Below the pieces are notes generated by a model. The model was not told the DNA's origin. It was given only the letters and a program-made list of their open reading frames with translations, and ran no database searches. DNA of 14,512 nt from Pseudomonadota bacterium (GTDB lineage Bacteria > Pseudomonadota > Gammaproteobacteria > Acidiferrobacterales > Acidiferrobacteraceae). Both the position numbers and the translations under genes were made by a program. The DNA lies in the NCBI GenBank assembly GCA_021795255.1, contig JAJYPQ010000054.1:1-14512 (forward strand), read 5' to 3'. Positions 1 to 6,475 of the stretch are shown here, one piece after another; position 1 is the first letter of the stretch; each line of letters begins with the position of its first letter.

Positions 1-598
1 TCTCACCGGCAGCAGGCGCATGACCACCAATGAGATAGGCGCGCGCGGTGCCGGGCACGCGCCGCAGATGATGCAAGACGCGAGTCGCGACGGCTCGCAG
101 CTGTACGCCCGTAAGACGCGCGCTTGAGAGTGAAATAGTCACTATTGGGACCTGGTTCACGTCCAACGGCTGTATGATCGGCTGCTCGGTCCCCGGCGGC
201 ATCCGATTCATGTTGCTCATGATCTTGTTGTAAAGTCGCACGAGGGACGCGACACGATTTTGGCCGACCTGGAACTTGACGGTTACTACCCCCATGGAGT
301 CCATGGCCAGACCATAGGTGTGATGCACCCCGCGCATGCCACGCAAAATGGCCTCGAGTGGATCCACAACGAGGTTTTTCACCTCCCGCGGGCTAGCGCC
401 GGGCTTCAAGACAATGATATTGGCGGCTGGGACTACGATTTGCGGGTTTTCGGTACGGGGCGTCAGATACAAGGCCAAGGCGCCCGCAAGCAGGGCCACG
501 ATAATGATTAAGACCGTGATCTTGCTATTGATGAAATAGCGGGTCAGTCGCCCCGCTATGTTGAGCGGCTCTTCTGAATGCGGATCGCGAGCGGCCAT
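1..598 (-). CDS. RND efflux permease, N-terminal 199 residues (cut by window edge)
   Basis: This is the start of an inner-membrane proton-driven RND pump subunit of the AcrB/HAE-1 type, the energised part of a tripartite efflux complex. I translated the minus strand from the ATG at 598; it stays open to base 1. A short cytosolic lead is followed by transmembrane segment 1 (about residues 27-45, ending LYLTPRTENPQIVVP) and then the start of the first periplasmic porter domain. The stretches PGASPREV, VDPLEAIL, GVHHTYG and NRMPPGTEQPII match the family's PN1 region, where the usual wording is PGASPxEVE, xPLE and MPPG. AGAGGAAG lies 4-5 bases before the ATG, a good ribosome-binding site. The gene begins 23 bases after the adaptor stop, so it is the third gene of the tolC-adaptor-RND operon. 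Full members are about 1,000-1,050 residues. Substrate class (drug, solvent or metal) cannot be told from this portion. Confidence 0.9.
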   Translation of the reverse strand, partial: MAARDPHSEEPLNIAGRLTRYFINSKITVLIIIVALLAGALALYLTPRTENPQIVVPAANIIVLKPGASPREVKNLVVDPLEAILRGMRGVHHTYGLAMDSMGVVTVKFQVGQNRVASLVRLYNKIMSNMNRMPPGTEQPIIQPLDVNQVPIVTISLSSARLTGVQLRAVATRVLHHLRRVPGTARAYLIGGHAPAAGE

Positions 599-621
599 GG
601 CTTCCTCTTAATCGTATAGGG

Positions 622-1002
622 TTACTGCGGCAGCGCTCGAGCCCGGACCGGGCTGCCATCGTAGAGGTGACGGAAAGGCGGCAGAATGAGCGTCTCGTTG
701 CCACTAAGTCCACTCAGAATCTCGGCCGTAGTGGCGCTCGTGGTCCCGATCTTCACCATACGAAACCGCGCCCGCTCATGGCGGCTTAAAACAAAGACGC
801 CGGGTATACCGCCCCAAGTCGCAATCGCGGCCCGTGGTATGACGACATCGCCACGCGCATCGCGATCTTGTGCCTTTCGTAAGATGAGAACCCTCCTTGT
901 GACGACGGGGAGTCTATCGGGCGGCGTCGGCATCGGTGCATGGTGAGCACAAGCGCTTAACGCCAGAAGGGTGAGACCGAGTACCCCAAGCCTTTGTCTC
1001 AT
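622..1002 (-). CDS. Very short RND periplasmic adaptor-like lipoprotein (C-terminal domain only)
   Basis: Predicted 126-residue lipoprotein placed where a membrane-fusion protein of an RND pump is expected. The N-terminus is a lipoprotein signal (hydrophobic run GVLGLTLLALSAC, lipobox L-S-A-C, lipidated Cys18). After a Pro-rich linker, residues about 53-121 resemble the end of HlyD/AcrA-type adaptors: VVIPRAAI (last beta-barrel strand), GVFVLSRHERARFRMVKIG, EILSGLSGNETLILPP and LYDGSPVRA (membrane-proximal domain). The alpha-hairpin and lipoyl domains, which contact TolC in normal adaptors of about 350-400 residues, are absent. I chose the ATG at 1002 because it overlaps the tolC stop as ATGA, a translational-coupling arrangement. 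An ATG at 1017 would add five residues; neither has a clear Shine-Dalgarno. The residue after Cys18 is Ala, which by the +2 rule would favour outer-membrane sorting, unlike AcrA. It could be a natural mini-adaptor or the remnant of a full one. Confidence 0.8.
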   Translation of the reverse strand: MRQRLGVLGLTLLALSACAHHAPMPTPPDRLPVVTRRVLILRKAQDRDARGDVVIPRAAIATWGGIPGVFVLSRHERARFRMVKIGTTSATTAEILSGLSGNETLILPPFRHLYDGSPVRARALPQ

Positions 1003-2360
1003 GAGTGCGCGCGCCATGTGGGCAGAGATGTCATGGACAAGGTCCCACAGGCGCTGGCAAGTCCGGCGCGATTACGGGCCAGGGCATAAAGCGCGCCGAG
1101 TTCTTGCTCACGGGCCTGGACCAGGGCTTGCTCAGCGTTTAAAAGTTCGAGAAGGATCGCGCGACCTTCGCCATAGCGCCTATCAACTAGGGCTACCGTG
1201 CGCCGGGCACCGGCCACGTTGGCACGGGCTATCCGATAGCGTCGCGCCGCCGTGCGCATAGTTTCGTAGGCTGTCGTCACTTCGTAGTCGATCCGCGACT
1301 TGAGGCCCGCCAGCCTCCCATCGACCTCCGCCATCCGTTCTTGTAGGACATCCGCATGGTCGCGCGCGCGGTCCCCGTCATACAGCGATTTACTGATGAC
1401 AGCGCCAACGGTCCAGGCGTTGTGGCGCAAAGCGGGTGTCTCGCTAAACCACTGCGATTGCGCCATAAGGGACACGTGGATTGAAGACTGAGCGCGCGCC
1501 GCCCGTACACGCGAGCGCATCATGAGAACCTCGGCGCGCAAGGCTCGGACATCGGGACGTTGGACGAGAGCGGTGTGGAGATAATGGTTGAGTGATTTCT
1601 GGGGTACGGTTGGGGTCCTCAGGGGGCTGTTGGGTATATGGACCATAAGCCCAGCCGGGGCCCCCATGGCGAGCCCGAGGCTCTCCCGCGCCGTCTCCAC
1701 GTCGCTTTCGGCCTCGGCGAGCAGCTCTTCATTCGCGCCGAGGTTTACCGACGCCGTCAGGGCATCGGAACGCACGATGCGGCCATGCGCGAATAAGTAG
1801 CTGGTCGTGCGCGCATGGCGCGATGCGGCCGCGACCGCTTCGCGGGCGATGTGCCGAGCCGCTTGCGCCATAGCGAGACCTTCGTAAGCTTGCACCACAC
1901 CGGCTATGACGTGTTCCCGCGTTCGCCGCGCAAATCCCCGGGCCGCCTTTTGGCCCCAATACCCGGCGCGAATAGACTCATCGATGGCACCGCCAGTATA
2001 AAGCGGCCACGATAAGGAAAGGGACGTCGTGCCAAGGCGGGTGGTCCCCGGATGGTTTAGGGCGCTTGGGGCAAAGTCTTGGGCCGTTACCTGACGGCGT
2101 TCGAGTTCCGCGGAAAGGGCTTCGAGGGGGTTATTGCTGACGAGATAACCGTAACTGACGTTGGCCCGCGGTCCGCCCTGAGCGCGGGCCATACGGCTCT
2201 CGTCTCGCGCCAAAAGCTCCTTGGCCCGCGCTATGGATGAGGCGCTATTGTGAGTGAGCGCAAACTGCACGGCTTGATGCAGAGTGAAGACCCGAGCCGA
2301 GGCTAGGGGCAAGACCCCGCCCATGAGCGTGATGGCTAGCGTGACCCAAAACCGCCTCAT
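999..2360 (-). CDS. TolC-family outer-membrane efflux channel
   Basis: Outer-membrane factor that forms the exit duct of a tripartite efflux pump. The 453-residue protein has a Sec signal peptide (MRRFWVTLAITLMGG...LASA, cleavage near residue 22) followed by FTLHQAVQFALTHN, the typical first TolC repeat helix (usual wording: tLxeAvxxALxxN). The rest is Ala/Arg/Glu-rich long helices with the two-repeat look of OEP proteins, including SLSWPLYTGGAIDESIRAG and VISKSLYDGDRARDH, the paired beta-strand/turn motifs that recur in each half. Length is normal for the family. Start chosen at 2360: AAGGAG sits five bases upstream and the signal peptide begins exactly there; the longer reading from 2393 would put eleven unlikely residues before it and would begin upstream of the proposed transcript start. 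First gene of the operon, with its stop overlapping the adaptor start by four bases. Confidence 0.92.
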   Translation of the reverse strand: MRRFWVTLAITLMGGVLPLASARVFTLHQAVQFALTHNSASSIARAKELLARDESRMARAQGGPRANVSYGYLVSNNPLEALSAELERRQVTAQDFAPSALNHPGTTRLGTTSLSLSWPLYTGGAIDESIRAGYWGQKAARGFARRTREHVIAGVVQAYEGLAMAQAARHIAREAVAAASRHARTTSYLFAHGRIVRSDALTASVNLGANEELLAEAESDVETARESLGLAMGAPAGLMVHIPNSPLRTPTVPQKSLNHYLHTALVQRPDVRALRAEVLMMRSRVRAARAQSSIHVSLMAQSQWFSETPALRHNAWTVGAVISKSLYDGDRARDHADVLQERMAEVDGRLAGLKSRIDYEVTTAYETMRTAARRYRIARANVAGARRTVALVDRRYGEGRAILLELLNAEQALVQAREQELGALYALARNRAGLASACGTLSMTSLPTWRAHS

Positions 2361-2393
2361 GCAGGCTCCTTGAGATCGTCTGGTCCGGCCCAT

Positions 2394-2422
2394 ATATTAG
2401 CAAATAATTAAATACTAAATAA
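2394..2422 (-). promoter_or_regulatory. Probable sigma-70 promoter of the efflux operon
   Basis: On the minus strand TTTGC directly precedes TAATAT (2399-2394), giving an extended -10 (TGC-TAATAT). Seventeen bases further up lies TTATTT (2422-2417), a poor -35. The predicted transcript would start near 2387, about 27 bases before the tolC ATG at 2360, leaving room for its AAGGAG. The element is unusually AT-rich for this window. It closely resembles the -10 regions before rph and rpoZ. Confidence 0.5.
2397..2418. repeat. Imperfect 22-bp palindrome overlapping the efflux promoter (candidate operator)
   Basis: Eight of eleven positions pair across the centre. The outer TTAG/CTAA arms and the inner TAATTA core are symmetric, with three mismatched pairs between them. 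It covers part of the -10 element and the -10/-35 spacer, where a TetR- or MarR-type repressor would act. No regulator gene is visible in the window, so the role is inference from position and symmetry only. Confidence 0.35.
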
Positions 2423-2491
2423 AGAGCCGAGCCAGCCTTATGGTGGCCGAGTCTCAGCCTAAAGTGTATCCGATTTACGCAAGAGTCGCCT

Positions 2492-2902
2492 TTAGAGGGG
2501 GGGTTTGACGACGACCAGGATAACGATGGCCAGGAGTGCCAGCGCCGGCACTTCGTTTATAATTCGGTAAAACGTGTGCGTACGCTTCTGGCCGGCGGCG
2601 AGTTCCCGACACAGCTTTCCAAGATAGATGTGGTAGACGATCAATCCAGCCACAAGCGCAAGCTTGATGTCGAGCCAGAGGCCATGGAAGCCGAATCCGA
2701 GCCATAGCCAAAGCCCGCAGCCCACGGCCAAGACGGCACTGGGGGTTGTGAAACGGTAAAGCCGCCGTTCCATGATGACAAAGCGCGCGTTTCCCGCGGC
2801 GTCCTCGGTCAGGCTGTGGTAGACGAAAAGTCGCGGCAGGTAAAAAAGGCCAGCGAACCAGGTAACGACAAAAATGATATGAAAGGCTTTAACCCAGAGC
2901 AT
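2492..2902 (-). CDS. hemJ: Protoporphyrinogen IX oxidase HemJ
   Basis: Integral inner-membrane enzyme of the HemJ (UPF0093) family that oxidises protoporphyrinogen IX to protoporphyrin IX, the penultimate step of heme b synthesis. The 136 residues match the family from end to end: WVKAFHIIFVVTWFAGLFYLPR at the start (conserved His8), then FVYH, MERRLYRF, LDIKLALVAGLIVYH (conserved Lys80) and NEVPALALLAIVILVVVKP at the C-terminus. Four membrane segments are apparent (about 4-28, 55-72, 78-95, 115-134). Length is as expected. The ATG at 2902 overlaps the end of hemW by 14 bases and has GGGGGA eight or nine bases upstream. It is the last gene of the rph-rdgB-hemW-hemJ chain. No clear Rho-independent terminator follows: the 131 bases down to tolC hold only a weak bulged stem near 2427-2447 with no T-run directly after it. 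Confidence 0.93.
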   Translation of the reverse strand: MLWVKAFHIIFVVTWFAGLFYLPRLFVYHSLTEDAAGNARFVIMERRLYRFTTPSAVLAVGCGLWLWLGFGFHGLWLDIKLALVAGLIVYHIYLGKLCRELAAGQKRTHTFYRIINEVPALALLAIVILVVVKPPL

Positions 2903-4082
2903 GGCGAGGTTCCCCCGGAGGCATTGGTGCCGGATCGGCGCTCGTGAGTAGTGAGCTTAGGAGAGAGTCGAGAAAGCGGCGGCCGAGCGGCGTGGCGCGC
3001 ACACGCTCGGCATCAACGAGCAGCAAGCCTTGGGCCGCCGCGTTTTGCCATCGGGAGGCGTATTCGCTGAAGTCGCATCCGGTGCGCGCCGCGAAAAGTT
3101 GGGCGCTGAATCCCTCCGTAAGACGCAGCGCGTTTAATAGGAACTCAAATACGAGATCGGCCTTCGAGAGCACGCGGCGACTCAAGATCCGGTCTATTCC
3201 GCTCATATACCGTTCGGGGTCCGGGGCGCGTACCTCCCGAACGACCCCCTGTCTGGTGCTAAGTTTGCCGTGGGCGCCAGCCCCCAATCCTAAATAATCG
3301 CCGAATTCCCAGTAATTGAGATTGTGGGCGCAGCGAAATCCTGTGCGCGCGTAGGCCGAGACCTCATACCGCTCAAGGCCAGCACTCGCTGCCGCACCTT
3401 GGACGGCGGCCTCGATGGCCTCTCTTTCCTCTTCGTTGGGTAGGATCGGAGGCTTGTGCGCAAAGGCCGTATGCGCCTCGATGGTGAGCTCGTACAAGGA
3501 CAGGTGCAGCGGTTTCGCAGACAGGGCCTGGTGAACGTCAGCCGCCGCTTGCTCGGCGCTTTGCCCGGGCAGTCCGTACATGAGATCGATATTAAAGGAA
3601 CGAAAACCACTGGTTGCGGCCTGATCGATGGCGGCTTGGGCCTCGCGACTATCATGGATGCGCCCGAGTGCCTTAAGGAATGGGTCGTGCAGGCTCTGGA
3701 TACCGAGCGACAAGCGGTTGACGCCAGCTTCGCGGAAGGCCCTAAAGCGGCCTGCTTCAACCGTTCCCGGGTTGGCTTCGAGCGTGATTTCGCATGAGCA
3801 AGGAAGCGGTATTCGCCGGTTGATCCCCGCCAAGATCTCGTTGATGGCGCTTGGCGAAAAAAGGCTCGGCGTGCCGCCGCCAAAGAAGATGGTGTGCACG
3901 GCGCGACCCTGAAGGCTCTCTTCCGCCGCATCAAGGTCGGCCAATAGCGCCCCTACATAGCTCGCCTCCGGAAGCGGGCCTTGACGGGCAAGCGAATGAA
4001 AATCGCAGTACGGGCATTTCGCGACGCACCAGGGAATATGAATATAAAGGCTCAGCGGCGGGAGGTCGCGTTGCTTGATCAT
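2889..4082 (-). CDS. hemW: Radical SAM heme chaperone HemW
   Basis: Radical SAM protein of the HemN/HemW group, thought to bind heme and deliver it to target proteins such as respiratory enzymes. The cluster motif Cys19-x3-Cys23-x2-Cys26 is present, and the residue two after Cys26 is Phe28, not the fourth Cys that marks true coproporphyrinogen dehydrogenase HemN; this points to HemW. Other family landmarks are YIHIPWC, FFGGGTPSLF (about 66-75), LEANPGT, GVNRLSLGIQS, DLMYGLPGQ, LSLYELTIE and HNLNYWEFGDYLGLGAGAHG, followed by the C-terminal HemN domain. At 397 residues it is full length. Its ATG overlaps the rdgB stop as ATGA, so translation is probably coupled. Placement directly before hemJ joins heme synthesis and heme delivery in one transcript. 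Confidence 0.95.
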   Translation of the reverse strand: MIKQRDLPPLSLYIHIPWCVAKCPYCDFHSLARQGPLPEASYVGALLADLDAAEESLQGRAVHTIFFGGGTPSLFSPSAINEILAGINRRIPLPCSCEITLEANPGTVEAGRFRAFREAGVNRLSLGIQSLHDPFLKALGRIHDSREAQAAIDQAATSGFRSFNIDLMYGLPGQSAEQAAADVHQALSAKPLHLSLYELTIEAHTAFAHKPPILPNEEEREAIEAAVQGAAASAGLERYEVSAYARTGFRCAHNLNYWEFGDYLGLGAGAHGKLSTRQGVVREVRAPDPERYMSGIDRILSRRVLSKADLVFEFLLNALRLTEGFSAQLFAARTGCDFSEYASRWQNAAAQGLLLVDAERVRATPLGRRFLDSLLSSLLTSADPAPMPPGEPRHALG

Positions 4083-4666
4083 GACCGAAACAGTTCACCG
4101 AGTTTACGCAGAGCCCGGCCTCTATGGCTTAGGCGTTGTTTATCCTCGGCCGGCAATTCGGCCGCAGACCGGCCGCACTCAGGCACAAAGAACAGCGGGT
4201 CATAGCCAAACCCCTTATCTCCCGTCTCTTGAGTCAGGATGCGGCCCTCCCACACGCCGTCGGCGATTAAAGGTCGTGGATCGTCGGGATGGCGGAGAAA
4301 GACCAAGACACAGTAAAACCGGGCGCCTCGATCTATTTCCGGTACGCCAGCCAAGGCCCTGAGCAAAGCGGCGCGATTGTCCGCGTCTTGCGCTGCGGGG
4401 CCTGCGAACCGCGCCGAGTGGATGCCAGGACGTCCTTCTAACGCGTCTACTTCGAGCCCCGAGTCGTCGGCCAGGGCAGGCAGCCCGCTTGCTCTTGCCG
4501 CGTGGCGCGCCTTAATGAGGGCGTTTTCGATAAAAGTCAGCCCATCTTCTACGGCCTCGCTAATGGCCAGTTCTGACTGGGCCACCAGAGTCACGCCGTG
4601 TTCGGCAAGCGCCCCGCGTAACTCCCGCAACTTTCCGGGATTATGGGTAGCGCAGACGATCTTCAC
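4079..4666 (-). CDS. rdgB: dITP/XTP pyrophosphatase (RdgB/HAM1 family)
   Basis: Cytosolic house-cleaning pyrophosphatase that hydrolyses dITP, ITP and XTP to monophosphates, keeping deaminated purines out of DNA and RNA. The 195 residues carry the family motifs in order: [11 protein letters not shown] (residues 6-16, phosphate-binding loop), FIENALIKA (45-53, acidic Mg ligand), [12 protein letters not shown] (65-76), [10 protein letters not shown] and, near 150, [12 protein letters not shown], with SHRGRAL near the end contacting base and phosphates. The start codon is GTG, chosen because [11 protein letters not shown] aligns with the family N-terminus and because GTGA overlaps the rph stop by four bases. 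No good Shine-Dalgarno precedes it, consistent with coupling to rph translation. Confidence 0.95.
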   Translation of the reverse strand: MKIVCATHNPGKLRELRGALAEHGVTLVAQSELAISEAVEDGLTFIENALIKARHAARASGLPALADDSGLEVDALEGRPGIHSARFAGPAAQDADNRAALLRALAGVPEIDRGARFYCVLVFLRHPDDPRPLIADGVWEGRILTQETGDKGFGYDPLFFVPECGRSAAELPAEDKQRLSHRGRALRKLGELFRS

Positions 4667-5385
4667 GGTGCGAGCGCCAAGGCGGCGTTTTGGGCCGCCA
4701 TTAACTCCTTAATGCCGCTCCGCGCAAGCTCGGCCATGGCCAACATCTCTTCAAGCTGAAAACTCCCGCGCTCAGCCGTGCCTTGAATTTCGATGAATCC
4801 GCCGCCGTCGTCCATGACGAAATTCATATCCGTTCCGGCGTTCGAGTCCTCGCTGTAGTCGAGGTCCAAGATCGGCTCGCCCTGGTGTATACCCACTGAT
4901 ATCGACGCGATCTGGCGACGCAAAGGTTCGTCTTTCAGGACTTTGTGGGTCTTCAGAAAGCGTACCGCATCGACCAGGGCTACGTAGCCACCGGTAATCG
5001 CTGCCGTGCGCGTACCACCGTCCGCCTGCAAGACGTCGCAGTCGATTGTGATGGTACGTTCGCCCAAGGCCTTGAGATCAACCGCGGCCCGTAATGACCG
5101 GCCGATAAGGCGCTGGATCTCGACCGTGCGACCATCTTGCTTGCCACGCGCCGCTTCGCGTTGCGTACGTTGGCCGGTGGCGCGCGGCAACATGCCATAT
5201 TCGGCTGTGACCCAGCCTTGTCCGCGCCCTTTTAGGAAGGGCGGGGTCTTCTCATCGATGCTGGCGGTGCACAAGACCTTGGTATTCCCAAACTCTATCA
5301 GCACGGAACCTTCCGCATAACGGGTAAACTTGCGGGTGATCTGGATGGCGCGCAAGGTATTCGGGGCGCGTCCGCTTGGTCGCAT
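4663..5385 (-). CDS. rph: Ribonuclease PH
   Basis: Phosphorolytic 3'-5' exoribonuclease that trims the 3' ends of tRNA precursors, acting as a hexameric ring. At 240 residues it is full length (E. coli RNase PH is about 238). It begins with the family signature [14 protein letters not shown] and continues with [45 protein letters not shown] (tRNA and phosphate contacts), [17 protein letters not shown] and [23 protein letters not shown] lies seven bases before the ATG at 5385. First gene of the rph-rdgB-hemW-hemJ chain, with a likely promoter of its own about 40 bases upstream. Confidence 0.97.
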   Translation of the reverse strand: MRPSGRAPNTLRAIQITRKFTRYAEGSVLIEFGNTKVLCTASIDEKTPPFLKGRGQGWVTAEYGMLPRATGQRTQREAARGKQDGRTVEIQRLIGRSLRAAVDLKALGERTITIDCDVLQADGGTRTAAITGGYVALVDAVRFLKTHKVLKDEPLRRQIASISVGIHQGEPILDLDYSEDSNAGTDMNFVMDDGGGFIEIQGTAERGSFQLEEMLAMAELARSGIKELMAAQNAALALAP

Positions 5386-5422
5386 GGAGTATTCCTTAAA
5401 AAGTCGAGTCGAGGGAACGGCT

Positions 5423-5453
5423 AGTTTAGCAAAGAAATCCCTTAAGCTCCCAA
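5423..5453 (-). promoter_or_regulatory. Probable promoter of rph-rdgB-hemW-hemJ
   Basis: The minus strand reads TTTGC-TAAACT (5433-5423), an extended -10, with TTGGGA (5453-5448) 19 bases above it as a weak -35. Transcription would start near 5416, about 30 bases before the rph ATG. The 12-mer TTTGCTAAACTA here recurs exactly in front of rpoZ. The leader between promoter and gene also holds a short CGACTCGAC repeat followed by TTTTT. Confidence 0.45.
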
Positions 5454-5543
5454 GTCTTTAGCGAGAAAGATCGACGCCGAGGACCGGCCCATCAAGACAC
5501 GCTCAACCGCTGCGCTCGGTCTACTCATTACGCCACGGGGGCC

Positions 5544-5559
5544 CGCGGCCCGGGCCGCG
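5544..5559. repeat. Perfect 16-bp GC-only palindrome after the PP2C gene
   Basis: CGCGGCCCGGGCCGCG is its own reverse complement and starts 13 bases after the PP2C stop on that gene's strand. It lies in a GC-extreme stretch (about 5537-5561). The RNA could form a very stable hairpin at the end of the kinase-phosphatase transcript, but no T-run follows on the minus strand, so it is not a classical intrinsic terminator. The rest of 5386-5571 holds the rph promoter and nothing else I can identify. Confidence 0.5.
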
Positions 5560-5571
5560 CCAGGAAACGTT

Positions 5572-6435
5572 CTATGAAGACGGTTTCGGTGCTTCTTTCC
5601 GGAGTTTATTGTGGACGGCAAGTTTTTGACCCTCGCTCCAGAAGATCTCGGCCGTCAAACGCCGCGCGCGGGGGGCGAGACCTAGGGCCGGGGCGGACGT
5701 GTCTTGCCAGCGCAAACTGATCGCGCTGATGTTGTCGGAGGCCCCTCGCCCGCGATTTTCCGCGTCGAGTAAAAGATCGGTCAGCCCGCTTTCAAGGACG
5801 GGATGGGCTAGGGTGCGCGCCAATTCGTGGGTTTCCACGGCCTCCCAGACCCCATCGCTACACAAGACCAAAAGGTCGCCGGTCCTTAGCGGGGTTTCGG
5901 CGCTGAGGCTGATAGTCGGCTCGTCGCACCCCCCGAGACACGCCAGCAATTGACTCTTTCGCGGGTGAGAGCGCGATTCCCGCTCATCCAATATGCCTCG
6001 CGCCTGAAAGTCATCGACAATCGTGTCATCCTGCGTACGTGCAGCTAAGGTATCGTGGTGGAAGTGGTATAGGCGGCTATCGCCGAGATGGGCCCAATAC
6101 GCGCAGCCGTTTTGCACCAAACATAACACGCAGGTCGTGCGCGGTTCGACGTCCCCAGGGAGTCTTTTGGCAAGTTGCCGGAGCGATCGATGGGCCTGAA
6201 AGGCAACCAAAGCCAGAAAGTTCGACGGGTCTTGTATGAGCGGCGAGCGCACCGCGCGAAAGGCGTTGATCGCCACGCGGCACAAGGTTTCCGAGGCGAG
6301 TTCGCCACCATCGTGGCCCCCAAGACCGTCTCCGAGCACCATAAAGATTGCCTGATCGCGTTCGGCCACCGCCACCCGGTCTTCGTTATGAGCGCGACCG
6401 CCCTGACGCGACCCGTATGCATAGACGTATTTCAT
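5572..6435 (-). CDS. PP2C-family Ser/Thr protein phosphatase
   Basis: Metal-dependent protein phosphatase, most likely the partner that reverses phosphorylation by the adjacent kinase. All metal-binding motifs of bacterial PP2C are present: HNEDR (16-20), GDGLGGH (35-41), HLGDSR (116-121), CSDGVWE (192-198) and ASDNIS (232-237). The aspartates that hold the two catalytic metals (Asp36, Asp194, Asp234) are intact, so the enzyme should be active. No signal peptide or membrane segment is seen, so it is cytosolic. A basic tail of roughly 35 residues (from about 253) follows the catalytic domain; its role is unknown. The gene starts 40 bases after the kinase stop and is almost surely co-transcribed with it. 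No strong Shine-Dalgarno precedes the ATG at 6435. 287 residues; the catalytic domain has the size usual for stand-alone bacterial PP2C enzymes. Confidence 0.93.
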   Translation of the reverse strand: MKYVYAYGSRQGGRAHNEDRVAVAERDQAIFMVLGDGLGGHDGGELASETLCRVAINAFRAVRSPLIQDPSNFLALVAFQAHRSLRQLAKRLPGDVEPRTTCVLCLVQNGCAYWAHLGDSRLYHFHHDTLAARTQDDTIVDDFQARGILDERESRSHPRKSQLLACLGGCDEPTISLSAETPLRTGDLLVLCSDGVWEAVETHELARTLAHPVLESGLTDLLLDAENRGRGASDNISAISLRWQDTSAPALGLAPRARRLTAEIFWSEGQKLAVHNKLRKEAPKPSS

Positions 6436-6475
6436 ATCACGTCGCCCATTCTTGCCCGCTCCCCGATTTATTATT

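Noticed and set aside
260..511. Plus-strand 83-residue frame near the left edge
   Set aside because: It lies antisense to the RND permease N-terminus, which has clear family motifs and a good ribosome-binding site.
2427..2447. Possible intrinsic terminator after hemJ on the minus strand
   Set aside because: The GCCA/TGGC-type stem is short and bulged, and the T-rich stretch does not follow directly; it belongs to the tolC promoter region.
3290..3934. 214-residue open frame on the same strand inside hemW
   Set aside because: It is a shifted-frame shadow of hemW; Arg/Ser/Pro-rich composition, no recognisable motifs, and hemW explains the sequence fully.
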